This document shows, piece by piece, positions 52,420 through 60,870 of a stretch of 64,000 nt of DNA. The position numbers and the translations under genes are program-made. The stretch's first letter is position 1. Each line of letters opens with the position of its first letter. The notes under the pieces were generated by a model. That model searched no databases, was not told the origin of the DNA, and saw only the letters and a list, made by a program, of their open reading frames with translations. This DNA is from Pseudodonghicola sp048268305 (GTDB taxonomy: Bacteria; Pseudomonadota; Alphaproteobacteria; Rhodobacterales; Rhodobacteraceae): assembly GCF_048268305.1 (NCBI RefSeq), contig NZ_JBLWVT010000001.1:434001-498000 (forward strand), in the 5' to 3' direction.

Positions 52420-52793
52420 GCCGGCAGGTCAAGCTCGGCGCAGGGGAGGCGGGTCATGGCGTCTTGCAGTTCCGCTGTCGAGGTGGCGTAGGAGAGCCGG
52501 AAATAGGGCGAAAGCCCAAAGGCTGCCCCCGGTACCATGGCGGCATGGGCGGTCTCAAGCAGCCAGGCGCAAAACTCGCGATCCGTGGTCAGGGTTTGCC
52601 CCGCGGCGGGCCCGGCACCATAGCCCAGCCGCCAACCGGTCATCGCATAGGCTTTCGAAACGCCGTTGACGATCCCCGGCTGGCCTTGGCGCCGCGGCTC
52701 GGCCGCCCGCGCCCCGATGGCGAGGATTTCCGAAACCTTCTGATCCGCCAGGCGTCTGGCGCGGCGGAAGGCCGGGGTTTGGGGATCGGACAT
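52416..52793 (-). pseudogene. Internally deleted class I aminotransferase remnant
   Basis: The 125-codon frame joins three separate parts of a PLP aspartate/aromatic aminotransferase. Residues 1-40 (SEILAIGARAAEPRRQGQPG) match the N-terminus. IVNGVSKAYAMTGWRLGYGAG follows directly and carries the PLP-binding Lys. The end (VPGAAFGLSPYFRLSYATS) is the C-terminal substrate-Arg block. A normal enzyme has roughly 390-400 residues, so about 190 and then about 110 are missing at the two joints, yet the frame, start and stop survive. It cannot be an active enzyme. It still overlaps the next gene by ATGA and may be kept for coupling. Confidence 0.85.
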
Positions 52794-52801
52794 CGCAGAT
52801 C

Positions 52802-53800
52802 TCAGACGATCTGGTTGACGAGATCGCCCCGTCCCGCCCAGAGCCGGTCGAGATTCTGGGTCAGCAGGTTGAGCACGTTCAATTCGTAGCGGCGGGTTTC
52901 CCCGGCGGAGTGCGGGGTCAGGACCACGTTCCGCATCGCCCACAGCGGGCTGTCGGCCGGCAGCGGCTCGGTCGCGCAGACGTCGATGCCGGCACCGGCA
53001 AGGCGGTTCTGCTGCAGGGCGGCGATCAGCGCCGCCTCGTCGACGCAGGCGCCGCGGGCGACATTGATCAGGAAGGCGCTGGGTTTCAGCCGACCCAGTG
53101 CTTCAGCGTCGATGATGTGGCGGGTCTCTTCGGTCAGCGGGCAGCTCAGCACCAGCACGTCAGCTTGGGGCAGCAGCGTCTTCAGTGCCTTGAACGAATG
53201 GATCTCGTCGGCGGCACCGGAACCTTTGGCCGGATCGCGGCGCAGGCCGATCACCTTCATGTCGAAGGCCTTGGCAAGCCTGGCGATACGGTCGCCGATG
53301 CCGCCGGTGCCGACGATCACCATGGTCTTGCCTGGCAGCTCGTCCTCGCGCTGCATCGGGTTGCTCTGTTCGCGCCGCCATATCCGGGCGTTCTGGTTGT
53401 CGCGGGCCAGTGCCAACTGGCGGGTCAGCGACAACATCAGCCCGATGGCATGTTCCGACACCGCGTTCTTGTTCACCCCCTGGCCCGAGGCCAGCCGGAT
53501 GCCGCGAGCGCGGAAGGCGTCGAGATCGTATTGGTTGATGCCGGCGCTGATCGATTGCAGGTACTTCAGCCGGGGGGCGTGGTTCAGCAGGTCGTTCTTC
53601 CACAGGCCGGAGATGACGAGCACATCGGCCTCGGGCAGGGCGGCTTCGAGATCGGCATGAGTGCCGACCTGCATCGTGTTGATGATGCCATGGGGGGCGG
53701 CATCGAAGCTCGGCTTGAAGTCATAGGCGGCGTGGGCAAAGCAGATGGTCAACTCCTGGCGGCCGGGCAGAAGGGGGGTGAGCGGGGGGTGGTCCGTCAT
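52802..53800 (-). CDS. D-2-hydroxyacid dehydrogenase (NAD(P)-dependent)
   Basis: This 332-aa protein has the NAD-binding motif GTGGIGDRIARLAKAFD near residue 165 and the catalytic triad blocks NVARGACVDE (Arg), the following Glu, and TPHSAGETRRY (His). The enzyme interconverts D-2-hydroxyacids and 2-oxoacids in the cytosol. It lies 73 bp after dadA on the same strand, so a 2-oxoacid made by DadA could be reduced, or an imported D-hydroxyacid oxidised. It is a standard-length family member (phosphoglycerate dehydrogenase-like group). Confidence 0.92.
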   Translation of the reverse strand: MTDHPPLTPLLPGRQELTICFAHAAYDFKPSFDAAPHGIINTMQVGTHADLEAALPEADVLVISGLWKNDLLNHAPRLKYLQSISAGINQYDLDAFRARGIRLASGQGVNKNAVSEHAIGLMLSLTRQLALARDNQNARIWRREQSNPMQREDELPGKTMVIVGTGGIGDRIARLAKAFDMKVIGLRRDPAKGSGAADEIHSFKALKTLLPQADVLVLSCPLTEETRHIIDAEALGRLKPSAFLINVARGACVDEAALIAALQQNRLAGAGIDVCATEPLPADSPLWAMRNVVLTPHSAGETRRYELNVLNLLTQNLDRLWAGRGDLVNQIV

Positions 53801-53873
53801 CTCGGGTCTCCGTCAGAAAGGTAAAGAGCATCGGGCCGCGGCGCAGCCGGAACAAGGCGAAAGGCGAGGCGGC

Positions 53874-55148
53874 TCAGCCGAAGCGGGCCGGAGAGAAGGG
53901 GGCGATGTCGATGGCGGGCGGTCGGCCGGCAACGAGATCGGCAATCAGCTGCCCGGTCATCGGGGCGGAGTTCAGCCCGATATGGCCGTGGCCGAAGGCA
54001 TAGAGGACATCCGGGCAGGAGCGGGCGGCGCCGATCACCGGCAGCCCATCCGGGGTGGAAGGGCGGTTGCCCTGCCAGCGCTTGACCGGGCCGGCCTGCC
54101 CGTCGCGGCCAAGGCCGGGGAAACAGGCGATCAGCTTGTCGCGCAGGATATCGGCGCGACGCCAGTCGGGGGCGGCGCTCGCCGAGGCGAATTCGACCTG
54201 GCCCGCGACCCTGAGCCCGCCGGCGGTGCGCACGATGGCGACCTTCAGATCCTGCGGCATCACCGGGATGGTCAGATCGAGCGCGGCCTCGGGCAGCTCC
54301 ACATGATAGCCGCGCTCCGCCTCCAAGGGGATCGGGTCGCCGCTGCGCCGTGCCAGCGAGCGCGATCCGATGCCGGCGGCGATCACCGCGCGGTCGCAGC
54401 GGATCGCGCCCTGATCGGTCTCGACCGCACGCAGCCGCCCGTCGGCGATCGTCAAGCCGGTGGCGCGGGCCTTGGCGTGGGTCATGCCCTGGGCCGCGCA
54501 ATGGTGGGCGATGGCGGCGACATAGCCGCCGGGATCGGTGCAATGGCGCCCCTCGGGCAACAGGATGCCCAGGGTGTAGCGGTCGGCCAGGCCAGGGGCC
54601 AGCCGGGCCAGTTCGGCGCCTTCGACCTGCCGGGTCTGCACCCCGCAGAGCGCGCGCAGCCGCCAGGACAGCCCGTCGGCCTCAAAGGCGGCGCGGTCGG
54701 TATAGAGGTACAGCAGCCCCTCGGCACGGATCATCCCGGCGACGCCGGCGCGGGCGGCCAGATCGCCATGCCGCGCCGGTGCCTGATCCAGCAGGCTGGC
54801 CAAGGCCCGGGCGGTGCGGGTCACCCGCGCCTCGGTCCAGCCGGCCAGCAGGAAGCGGATCAGCCAGGGCAGCAGGCGCGGCAGATAGGGCCAGCGGATG
54901 GTCAAGGGGCCGCTGCGGTCGAGCAGATAGCGGGGCACCTGCGCCCAGAGCCCCGGGGCTGACATCGGGATCACCGAGGCCGGGCTGATGAAGGCGCCAT
55001 TGCCATAGCTGGCCGCCTGGTCGCCGCCGAAGGCGCCGGGCTCGATCACGGTGACGCGGTTGCCGTCACGGATCAGCGCCTCGGCCGTGGCGATGCCGAC
55101 GATGCCGCCGCCGATCACAACGATATGCTGGCCTGAGCCCTGTGCCAT
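53874..55148 (-). CDS. dadA: D-amino acid dehydrogenase (DadA-like FAD enzyme)
   Basis: This 424-aa DAO-family flavoprotein has the FAD motif VVIGGGIVGIATAEAL at the N-terminus and GNGAFISPASVIPMSAPG, the DadA block after it. The C-terminal RPSTPDGLPVIGAA and FGHGHIGLNSAPMTGQLIADL complete the family pattern. It oxidises D-amino acids to 2-oxoacids and passes electrons to the respiratory chain. It heads an operon with the D-2-hydroxyacid dehydrogenase and diverges from a LysR gene. Confidence 0.92.
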   Translation of the reverse strand: MAQGSGQHIVVIGGGIVGIATAEALIRDGNRVTVIEPGAFGGDQAASYGNGAFISPASVIPMSAPGLWAQVPRYLLDRSGPLTIRWPYLPRLLPWLIRFLLAGWTEARVTRTARALASLLDQAPARHGDLAARAGVAGMIRAEGLLYLYTDRAAFEADGLSWRLRALCGVQTRQVEGAELARLAPGLADRYTLGILLPEGRHCTDPGGYVAAIAHHCAAQGMTHAKARATGLTIADGRLRAVETDQGAIRCDRAVIAAGIGSRSLARRSGDPIPLEAERGYHVELPEAALDLTIPVMPQDLKVAIVRTAGGLRVAGQVEFASASAAPDWRRADILRDKLIACFPGLGRDGQAGPVKRWQGNRPSTPDGLPVIGAARSCPDVLYAFGHGHIGLNSAPMTGQLIADLVAGRPPAIDIAPFSPARFG

Positions 55149-55356
55149 GGTATCCTCGGTTCTGTCAGTTTCGGCATGACCTCAGCTCATCCCCGGACAG
55201 GGTATGGTGCGCAGGCATTGCCGTAAATCTTTGCATATTTCTTCGACAACGCCAGATCGCCGTCACCTTTTCAGGTGTGCCAGAGTTGCTTTCGTTCGAG
55301 AACTGCCGAAAAGGTCAGACAAGGATGACTTTTGGTCATGAAGAGAGATCCCTGAG

Positions 55357-56280
55357 ATGCGGCGGTTCCTGCCCTCCCATACGGCGCTTCTGGCGTTCGA
55401 ATCCGCGGCGCGGCACATGAGCTTCACCAAGGCGGCAGAGGATCTGTCGATCACCCAGAGCGGGGTGAGCCGGCAGATCAGCAATCTCGAGACCTTGCTG
55501 GGGGTGCGGCTGTTCGAACGGGTGGGATCGCGCCTGGTGCTGACCGAGACGGCCAAGACCTATCTTGAGGAGGTGACCAGCGGGCTGAACCAGATCGAGC
55601 AGGCCTCGGTCAATTGCGTGCGTGGCCAGACGCTGGAGGAGGCGCTGGTGGTCTGCGCCCATCCGACACTGATCTCGCGCTGGTTGACGCCGCGGTTGCG
55701 GGATTATCTCGGTGGGCGGTCGGATGTGGTGATCGAGCTGGTCACCACCACCAAGGACATCGACTTCACCCAGACGCGGATCGACCTGGCGATCCTGCGC
55801 GGGCGTGGGTCGTGGACCGCCAGCCGCTCGCACGAGCTGTTCCGCGAGGAGCTGGCGGTGGTTGCGGCCCCCGGTGTCGTCGCCCCGCGCCATCCCGGCG
55901 AGGCGCTGGATTTCGACCAGTTGCCGACCTTGCAGAACGCCAGCCGGCCCGATCTGTGGCTGACCTGGTTGCGCGGGGCCGGGTTGCGCCATTGCGGTGC
56001 GATCCGCGGACCACGCTTTCCGCACAGCGAATTGCTGATCTCGGCGGCGAAGAATGGGCTTGGCCTGGCGGTGGTGCCGCTGCCCTATGTCGAGGCCGAA
56101 CTGGCGAGTGGCGCGCTGGTCCTGCCGTTCGGCGGGCCGGTGGTCACGGCGGACAGCTATTGGCTGGTGCGGCCGGAACAAGGCAGCGAAATTCCCGCCG
56201 CGCATCAGTTTGCCCTCTGGGTGAAAGATCAGGCGCGACAGTTCCGCCGTACCGCCTCGCATCTGCGCGGCGGCATGTGA
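55357..56280 (+). CDS. LysR-family regulator, GcvA-like
   Basis: This 307-aa protein starts RRFLPSHTALLAFESAARHMSFTKAAEDL, the pattern of GcvA-type LysR proteins, with helix-turn-helix SITQSGVSRQISNLETLLG and a co-inducer domain from about residue 95. It is divergent from the dadA operon across a 208-bp intergenic region, which makes that operon its likely target. Related regulators control glycine cleavage, beta-lactamase or amino-acid genes. Confidence 0.92.
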   Translation: MRRFLPSHTALLAFESAARHMSFTKAAEDLSITQSGVSRQISNLETLLGVRLFERVGSRLVLTETAKTYLEEVTSGLNQIEQASVNCVRGQTLEEALVVCAHPTLISRWLTPRLRDYLGGRSDVVIELVTTTKDIDFTQTRIDLAILRGRGSWTASRSHELFREELAVVAAPGVVAPRHPGEALDFDQLPTLQNASRPDLWLTWLRGAGLRHCGAIRGPRFPHSELLISAAKNGLGLAVVPLPYVEAELASGALVLPFGGPVVTADSYWLVRPEQGSEIPAAHQFALWVKDQARQFRRTASHLRGGM

Positions 56281-56496
56281 CCGCGTGGCGCTGGCCGGTC
56301 GCTCTGCCCCGGCGGTCTGGGCGGCTGGCGCGCTTTGATGGATCATCAATGGTCGCGACGCCGGTCAGGCCCATCGTGCCGTGCCGCATGGCATTGGGGG
56401 ATAGCGGCTGAAAGCCCGGCGGCGCAACGGCTGTGGAACCCGCTGGGAAACCTGCTAGGGGGAGGAGGAAAAGACAGTCAGGACAGAAGCATAGCC

Positions 56497-57390
56497 TTGT
56501 CAGAAATAATATCGCCCGGCCCCGTTCATATCGCCGAGGTACTGGTCGCGATGCCCCGATTCTGGGACGGGCTGTCGCGGGAGGTCGAGGATCTTCTAAG
56601 CGTGCACGCCACACTGCCGGCCGAGGTGCATTATCTGGCCGACATCCGCCACTGGATCCTGATCCAGATGGCAATCGCGCTGCATTTCGAACGCCAATGC
56701 GACGAGACCCGTCCGCCGCTGTCGCCGAAGACCCTGACCGCGGCGATCGCCGTCACCGGGATCGCCAGCCGCAACACCGTTCGCGCCTTTCTGAACGAGA
56801 TGACCCGGGTGCAGCTGACCGATCACCCCCCGCGCGCGGTGCAGCGCCAGCGCGCGCCCCAGGTGTCGCGCAAGAGCGAGCGGCTGATGCTGACCTATAT
56901 CGACACCCATCTGCGCGCGCTCGATACCATCGACGGCGGCAGTCGCAGCGGCGCGCTGCGGCGCCGGCCCGGGATGCTGGCCTATCTGCAGCCGTGCTTC
57001 GCCCGCCGGATTTGCCTGTCGCCGGCCTGGTACGATCCGCCGGCAGAGGTCAGGCTGTTCACCAACAGCGCCTCGGGCAGCAGTGTCCTGCATGATCTGG
57101 TGTTGTCCGCCCGGCAGCGGTCCGCCGATGCCGAAGGGCGGATCTGGGTTGGCCAAGTCGCCGCCGCGCAAGTGGCGCAACGCTATCAGGTTTCGGTCGC
57201 CCATGTGGCGCGGATGTTCGGCAAGGCCCGCACGCTTGGCGCGATGGGCTGGGCGCGCCCGGGCAATCGCGGCGACTGCTGGATTTCCGAAGGGCTCGGG
57301 CGGGCCTATCTCAGCTGGCAGGCGGAAAAGCTTGCCGCACTGTCCGCCGCCTGCCCGGAGGCCTGGGCGCGGGCCGGGGTCTCAGGCTAA
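56497..57390 (+). CDS. Hypothetical protein with two HTH-like segments
   Basis: I do not recognise this protein of about 297 aa. It is soluble and rich in Arg and Ala. Two regions resemble helix-turn-helix units: LTAAIAVTGIASRNTVRAFLNEM around residue 80-100 and VAQRYQVSVAHVARMFGKARTLG near 225-250. It could be a transcriptional regulator. The start is uncertain: TTG at 56497 is used, an ATG at 56551 (PRFWDGLSREV) has a weak GAGG before it, and the frame is open to 56335. It lies 216 bp after the LysR gene and overlaps nothing. Confidence 0.65.
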   Translation: MSEIISPGPVHIAEVLVAMPRFWDGLSREVEDLLSVHATLPAEVHYLADIRHWILIQMAIALHFERQCDETRPPLSPKTLTAAIAVTGIASRNTVRAFLNEMTRVQLTDHPPRAVQRQRAPQVSRKSERLMLTYIDTHLRALDTIDGGSRSGALRRRPGMLAYLQPCFARRICLSPAWYDPPAEVRLFTNSASGSSVLHDLVLSARQRSADAEGRIWVGQVAAAQVAQRYQVSVAHVARMFGKARTLGAMGWARPGNRGDCWISEGLGRAYLSWQAEKLAALSAACPEAWARAGVSG

Positions 57391-57404
57391 AGCCGGTACA
57401 TCGG

Positions 57405-58355
57405 TCAGCCGGCAAACCTGTCGGTCGCGCGGATCAGCCGGTCGCGGATGCCGGGCTCGGTGGCGGCATGGCCGGCGCCCTCGACGATATGGAGCCTCGC
57501 CTCCGGCCAGGCCTGATGCAGGTCATAGGCCGTCTTGACCGGGCAGGGCATGTCATAGCGGCCATGGATGATCTCGCCGGGGATGCCGCGCAGCTTGCCT
57601 GCGTCGCGCAGCAATTGCCCGGGCTCCAGCCAGCAGCCATGCAGGAAATAGTGGTTCTCAAGCCGCGCGAAGGCCAGGGCGAAATGGGCGTCGCCATAGG
57701 TGCGCTCGACCTCAGGGCGCGGCAGCAGGGTGATCGTGGTGCCCTCCCAGATCGCCCAGGCCTGGGCTGCCTCCAGCCGGACGGCCTCCTCCGCGGCGGT
57801 CAGGCGTCTGCGATAGGCCGCGATCAGATCGTCGCGTTCGGCTTCGGGGATGGGGGCGAGAAAGCGGTCCCAGGCGTCGGGGAACATCTGCGAGACGCCA
57901 AAGCGGTAATACCAGTCGATCTCGGCCTGGGTGACGGTATAGACGCCGCGCAGGATCAGGGCGCTGACCCGTTCGGGGTGGGTCTGCGCATAGGCCAGCG
58001 CCAGCGTCGAGCCCCAGGAACCGCCGAACACCAGCCAGCTGTCGCAGCCGACCAGCCTGCGCAGCCTCTCGATATCCTCGACCAGATGCCAGGTGGTGTT
58101 CGCCTCGAGCCCGGCATGTGGGGTCGAACGGCCGCAACCGCGCTGATCGAACAGCAGCAGATCATAGCGCGCGGGGTCGAAGAACCGGCGATAGTCGGGG
58201 TTGATGCCGCCGCCCGGCCCGCCGTGCAGGAATACCGCCGGTCGCGCGCCGGGCGTGCCGACGCGTTCGTAATAGACGCTGTGGCCGTCCCCCACCTCCA
58301 TGAAGCCGGTCTCGTAGGGCTCGATTTCGGGATAGAACTCCCGCAGATGGGTCAT
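57405..58355 (-). CDS. pip: Proline iminopeptidase
   Basis: This 316-aa alpha/beta-hydrolase removes N-terminal proline from peptides. The family S33 motifs are present: HGGPGGG at 44-50 (oxyanion), DQRGCGRSTPH at 70-80, the nucleophile Ser113 in GGSWGSTLALAY, and GRYDMPCPV and GAGHAATE with the Asp and His. The start overlaps the stop of the tetR gene (ATGA), so it is the last gene of the HPP-tetR-pip unit. Confidence 0.95.
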   Translation of the reverse strand: MTHLREFYPEIEPYETGFMEVGDGHSVYYERVGTPGARPAVFLHGGPGGGINPDYRRFFDPARYDLLLFDQRGCGRSTPHAGLEANTTWHLVEDIERLRRLVGCDSWLVFGGSWGSTLALAYAQTHPERVSALILRGVYTVTQAEIDWYYRFGVSQMFPDAWDRFLAPIPEAERDDLIAAYRRRLTAAEEAVRLEAAQAWAIWEGTTITLLPRPEVERTYGDAHFALAFARLENHYFLHGCWLEPGQLLRDAGKLRGIPGEIIHGRYDMPCPVKTAYDLHQAWPEARLHIVEGAGHAATEPGIRDRLIRATDRFAG

Positions 58356-58939
58356 GATGGGCTGTCCTTTGCATCGGCTTGGCTGAGCTGGGGCGAGGGG
58401 GCCGCGATCTGCGCGACGATCTCGTGGAACAGGCAATCCCTGGCGGTGGCCCGTGTCAACACGATCGCCCCCTGTATCGCCGCGATGATCTGCGCCGCCC
58501 TGGCAAAGGCCGCGTCTTCCGGCAGGCCCGCGCGCCTCAGGCAGCCCGACAGGCTGGCCAGCCAGCGGTCGAAGTATTGCGCGATGCGCTCGGCAAAGAG
58601 ATCGCGGGTGCGATCCAGCGCGAAGGCGCCGACCAGGCAGATCCTTTGCCCCGAGCGGAAATACTCCGTCACCGCCCGGATCATCGTCGGGATCGCCTCG
58701 GCCTCGGGCTGGGTGTCGAGGGGGGAAAAGATATGTGTCTCGAACCAGAGCGCGACATTGTCCAGCACCGCCGCCGCCATCTCCTCCTTGCCGCCGGGGA
58801 AGAAGTGATAGAGGCTGCTGCGCCCGGCGCCGGTTTCGGCGACGATCAACCCGATGCTCGCCCCCTCGTATCCGTGCTGGCGGAAGATTTCGGCGAGCTT
58901 CGGGATCAGGTCCTCCCGTTCGAAGATTTGGCGCACCAT
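58352..58939 (-). CDS. TetR-family regulator
   Basis: This 195-aa protein has a TetR DNA-binding domain (LAEIFRQHGYEGASIGLIVAETGAGRSSLYHFFPGGKEEM, residues about 15-55) and a C-terminal helical domain of the LmrA/YxaF-like type. It lies between an HPP-family gene (one-base overlap, TAATG) and pip (ATGA overlap). An inverted repeat TGTAACGAA/TTCGTTACA upstream of the HPP gene is a probable operator, so the operon would be autoregulated. Confidence 0.9.
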   Translation of the reverse strand: MVRQIFEREDLIPKLAEIFRQHGYEGASIGLIVAETGAGRSSLYHFFPGGKEEMAAAVLDNVALWFETHIFSPLDTQPEAEAIPTMIRAVTEYFRSGQRICLVGAFALDRTRDLFAERIAQYFDRWLASLSGCLRRAGLPEDAAFARAAQIIAAIQGAIVLTRATARDCLFHEIVAQIAAPSPQLSQADAKDSPS

Positions 58940-59427
58940 TATCCCCGCTCCATCGGATAGCAGGTGCCGCTCAGCCGGTGGAAGGCGATGGCGATGATCA
59001 CCAGCAGCACCGTGCCGGAGAGCACCGGGAACAGCAGGAAGTCGAAGCCGGGATGCGCGGCGAAGATCACCAGCGGGTCGGCCCCCGCCGGCGGATGGGT
59101 CACACGCAGCGCCACCATGGCGGCGATCGCCAGGCCGACCGCCAGCGCCAGGGCCCACCATGTGTTCGGAAGCTGCGTCCGCAGCAGAAGGCCGATCAGG
59201 CTTGTCAGGACATGCCCGCCAATGACGTTGATCGGTTGCGACAGCGGCGCCTGCGGGGCGGCGAAGAGAAGAACGCAGCTCGCCCCGAAGGGAGCCATCA
59301 GCAAGGCGAGGGAGGCGTGTTCGCTCAGCAGGGCGAGACAGGCGACGGCGAGAAAGCCGCCGGCTCCCGCCCCGAGGATCATCTTCAAACTCGGTCGGGG
59401 GAGGGTGGGGGAGATCAGCTTTTTCAC
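58939..59427 (-). CDS. HPP-family membrane protein
   Basis: This 162-aa integral membrane protein has four to five helices and the name-giving His-Pro-Pro at residues 111-113 (THPPAGADPLVI), with the family blocks MAPFGASCVLLFAAP and PLSQPINVIGGHVLTSLIG. The HPP family is linked in some organisms to nitrite transport, but function is generally unproven. It is first in the operon with tetR and pip. Confidence 0.9.
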   Translation of the reverse strand: MKKLISPTLPRPSLKMILGAGAGGFLAVACLALLSEHASLALLMAPFGASCVLLFAAPQAPLSQPINVIGGHVLTSLIGLLLRTQLPNTWWALALAVGLAIAAMVALRVTHPPAGADPLVIFAAHPGFDFLLFPVLSGTVLLVIIAIAFHRLSGTCYPMERG

Positions 59428-59727
59428 GGTCGAGGCGCCTGCTTGTAACGAAGATTACATTTTGGACTGTTCGTTACATTTGTTTTGAGGGGAGCTCAAG
59501 CCCCCGGGCTTTGGGCGCGGGCGGAGCAGATGTGCTCGACGCATCGCCTCACCGTCCGGGGCGGCGGCGCCGGCTGGCCGTTACGTCTTGCACCGACCGG
59601 CTGTTCAGTCGGGACGATCCCCGCTAGGCTCCGACCGGCGCGGGATGGCTTGGGCGGCAGGGACTGCCCGCCATTACCGGAGGAGCGGCCGCCCCGGCGG
59701 CCGAGGCGATATGCGAGGAGGGCAGGC
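59428..59727. other. 300-bp intergenic region between the HPP and acyl-CoA dehydrogenase genes
   Basis: No gene is seen. The left third is AT-richer and holds the TetR-type inverted repeat. The rest is GC-rich with small possible stems (GGCGGCAG/CTGCCCGCC around 59651). GAGGAGGGC lies just before the dehydrogenase start at 59728. A frame open from 59485 joins the dehydrogenase in phase but reads as low-complexity sequence without a ribosome site. Confidence 0.55.
59444..59478. promoter_or_regulatory. TetR-type inverted repeat upstream of the HPP operon
   Basis: TGTAACGAA (59444-59452) and TTCGTTACA (59470-59478) are perfect 9-bp arms 17 bp apart. A third half-site, ATTACA, lies at 59454-59459, so TGTAA and TTACA also pair at closer spacing. 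The repeat starts 16 bp upstream of the HPP start on the minus strand. Confidence 0.7.
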
Positions 59728-60870
59728 ATGCTGTTGAACGAAGACCAGCAGATGGTGCGCGATATGGCGCGCCGGTTCGCAGTGGAGAAACTGGCGCCGA
59801 ATTCGGCGGACTGGGACAAGACCCATCATTTCCCGGCCGAGGAGATCGCCGAGATGGGGGCGCTGGGCCTGATGGGCATGCTGGTGCCGGAGGAATGGGA
59901 TGGCGCGATGTCCGATCACGTCTCCTATGCCCTGGCGCTGGAGGAGATCGCGGCCGGCAATGGCGCGGTCTCGACCATCATGTCGGTGCACAACTCGGTC
60001 GGTTGCGTGCCGATCCTGCGCTATGGCAACGAGGCGCAGAAAGAGGAATACCTGCGCCCGATGGCGCGCGGCGAGGCGCTGGGCGCCTTCTGCCTGACCG
60101 AACCGCATGCCGGCTCGGACGCCTCGGCGCTGAAGACGCGGGCGCGGCGGACCAATACCGGCTGGGTGCTGAACGGGGTCAAGCAGTTCATCACCTCGGG
60201 TCAGAACGCAGACACCGCCATCGTCTTCGCGGTCACCGATCCCGATGCCGGCAAGAAGGGGATTTCCGCCTTTATCGTGCCGACCGATACGCCGGGCTAC
60301 CGTGTCGCCTCGATCGAGGAGAAGCTGGGCCAGAACCTGTCGGACACCGCCCAGATCGCCTTCGACGACATGGAGCTGCCGGCCGAGAACCTGCTGGGCG
60401 CCGAGGGCGAGGGATATCGCATCGCGCTGTCGAACCTCGAAGGTGGGCGGATCGGCATCGCCTCGCAATCCGTCGGCATGGCGCGCGCGGCCTTCGAGGC
60501 GGCGCGGGACTACGCGATGGAGCGGGAATCGATGGGGCAAAAGCTGATCGGCCATCAGGCCGTCGCCTTCCGCCTGGCCGACATGGCCACCCAGATCGAG
60601 GCGGCGCGGCATATGGTGCTGCATGCCGCCAGCCTGCGCGACGCCGGCCTGCCCGCCTTGCAGGCGGCGTCGATGGCCAAGCTCTTCGCCTCGGAGATGG
60701 CGGAAAAGGTCTGTTCGGCGGCGATCCAGACCTTCGGCGGCTATGGCTATACCCGCGACTTCCCGGTCGAGCGGATCTATCGCGATGTGCGGGTCTGCCA
60801 GATCTACGAGGGCACCAGCGATGTGCAGCGCATGGTGATCGCCCGCGATCTGGCCCGGGCGGCGGGTTAG
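59728..60870 (+). CDS. Short-chain acyl-CoA dehydrogenase
   Basis: This 380-aa FAD enzyme makes the alpha-beta double bond in an acyl-CoA. Blocks seen are AFCLTEPHAGSDASALKTRA near 125 (FAD/substrate), WVLNGVKQFITSGQNAD, QTFGGYGYTRDFPVERIYRD near 335, and QIYEGTSDVQRMVIAR near the end, whose Glu is the catalytic base. It is closest in style to short/branched-chain or isobutyryl-CoA dehydrogenases. GAGGAGG precedes the ATG. It stands alone and overlaps the convergent deacylase gene by 4 bp. Confidence 0.93.
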   Translation: MLLNEDQQMVRDMARRFAVEKLAPNSADWDKTHHFPAEEIAEMGALGLMGMLVPEEWDGAMSDHVSYALALEEIAAGNGAVSTIMSVHNSVGCVPILRYGNEAQKEEYLRPMARGEALGAFCLTEPHAGSDASALKTRARRTNTGWVLNGVKQFITSGQNADTAIVFAVTDPDAGKKGISAFIVPTDTPGYRVASIEEKLGQNLSDTAQIAFDDMELPAENLLGAEGEGYRIALSNLEGGRIGIASQSVGMARAAFEAARDYAMERESMGQKLIGHQAVAFRLADMATQIEAARHMVLHAASLRDAGLPALQAASMAKLFASEMAEKVCSAAIQTFGGYGYTRDFPVERIYRDVRVCQIYEGTSDVQRMVIARDLARAAG

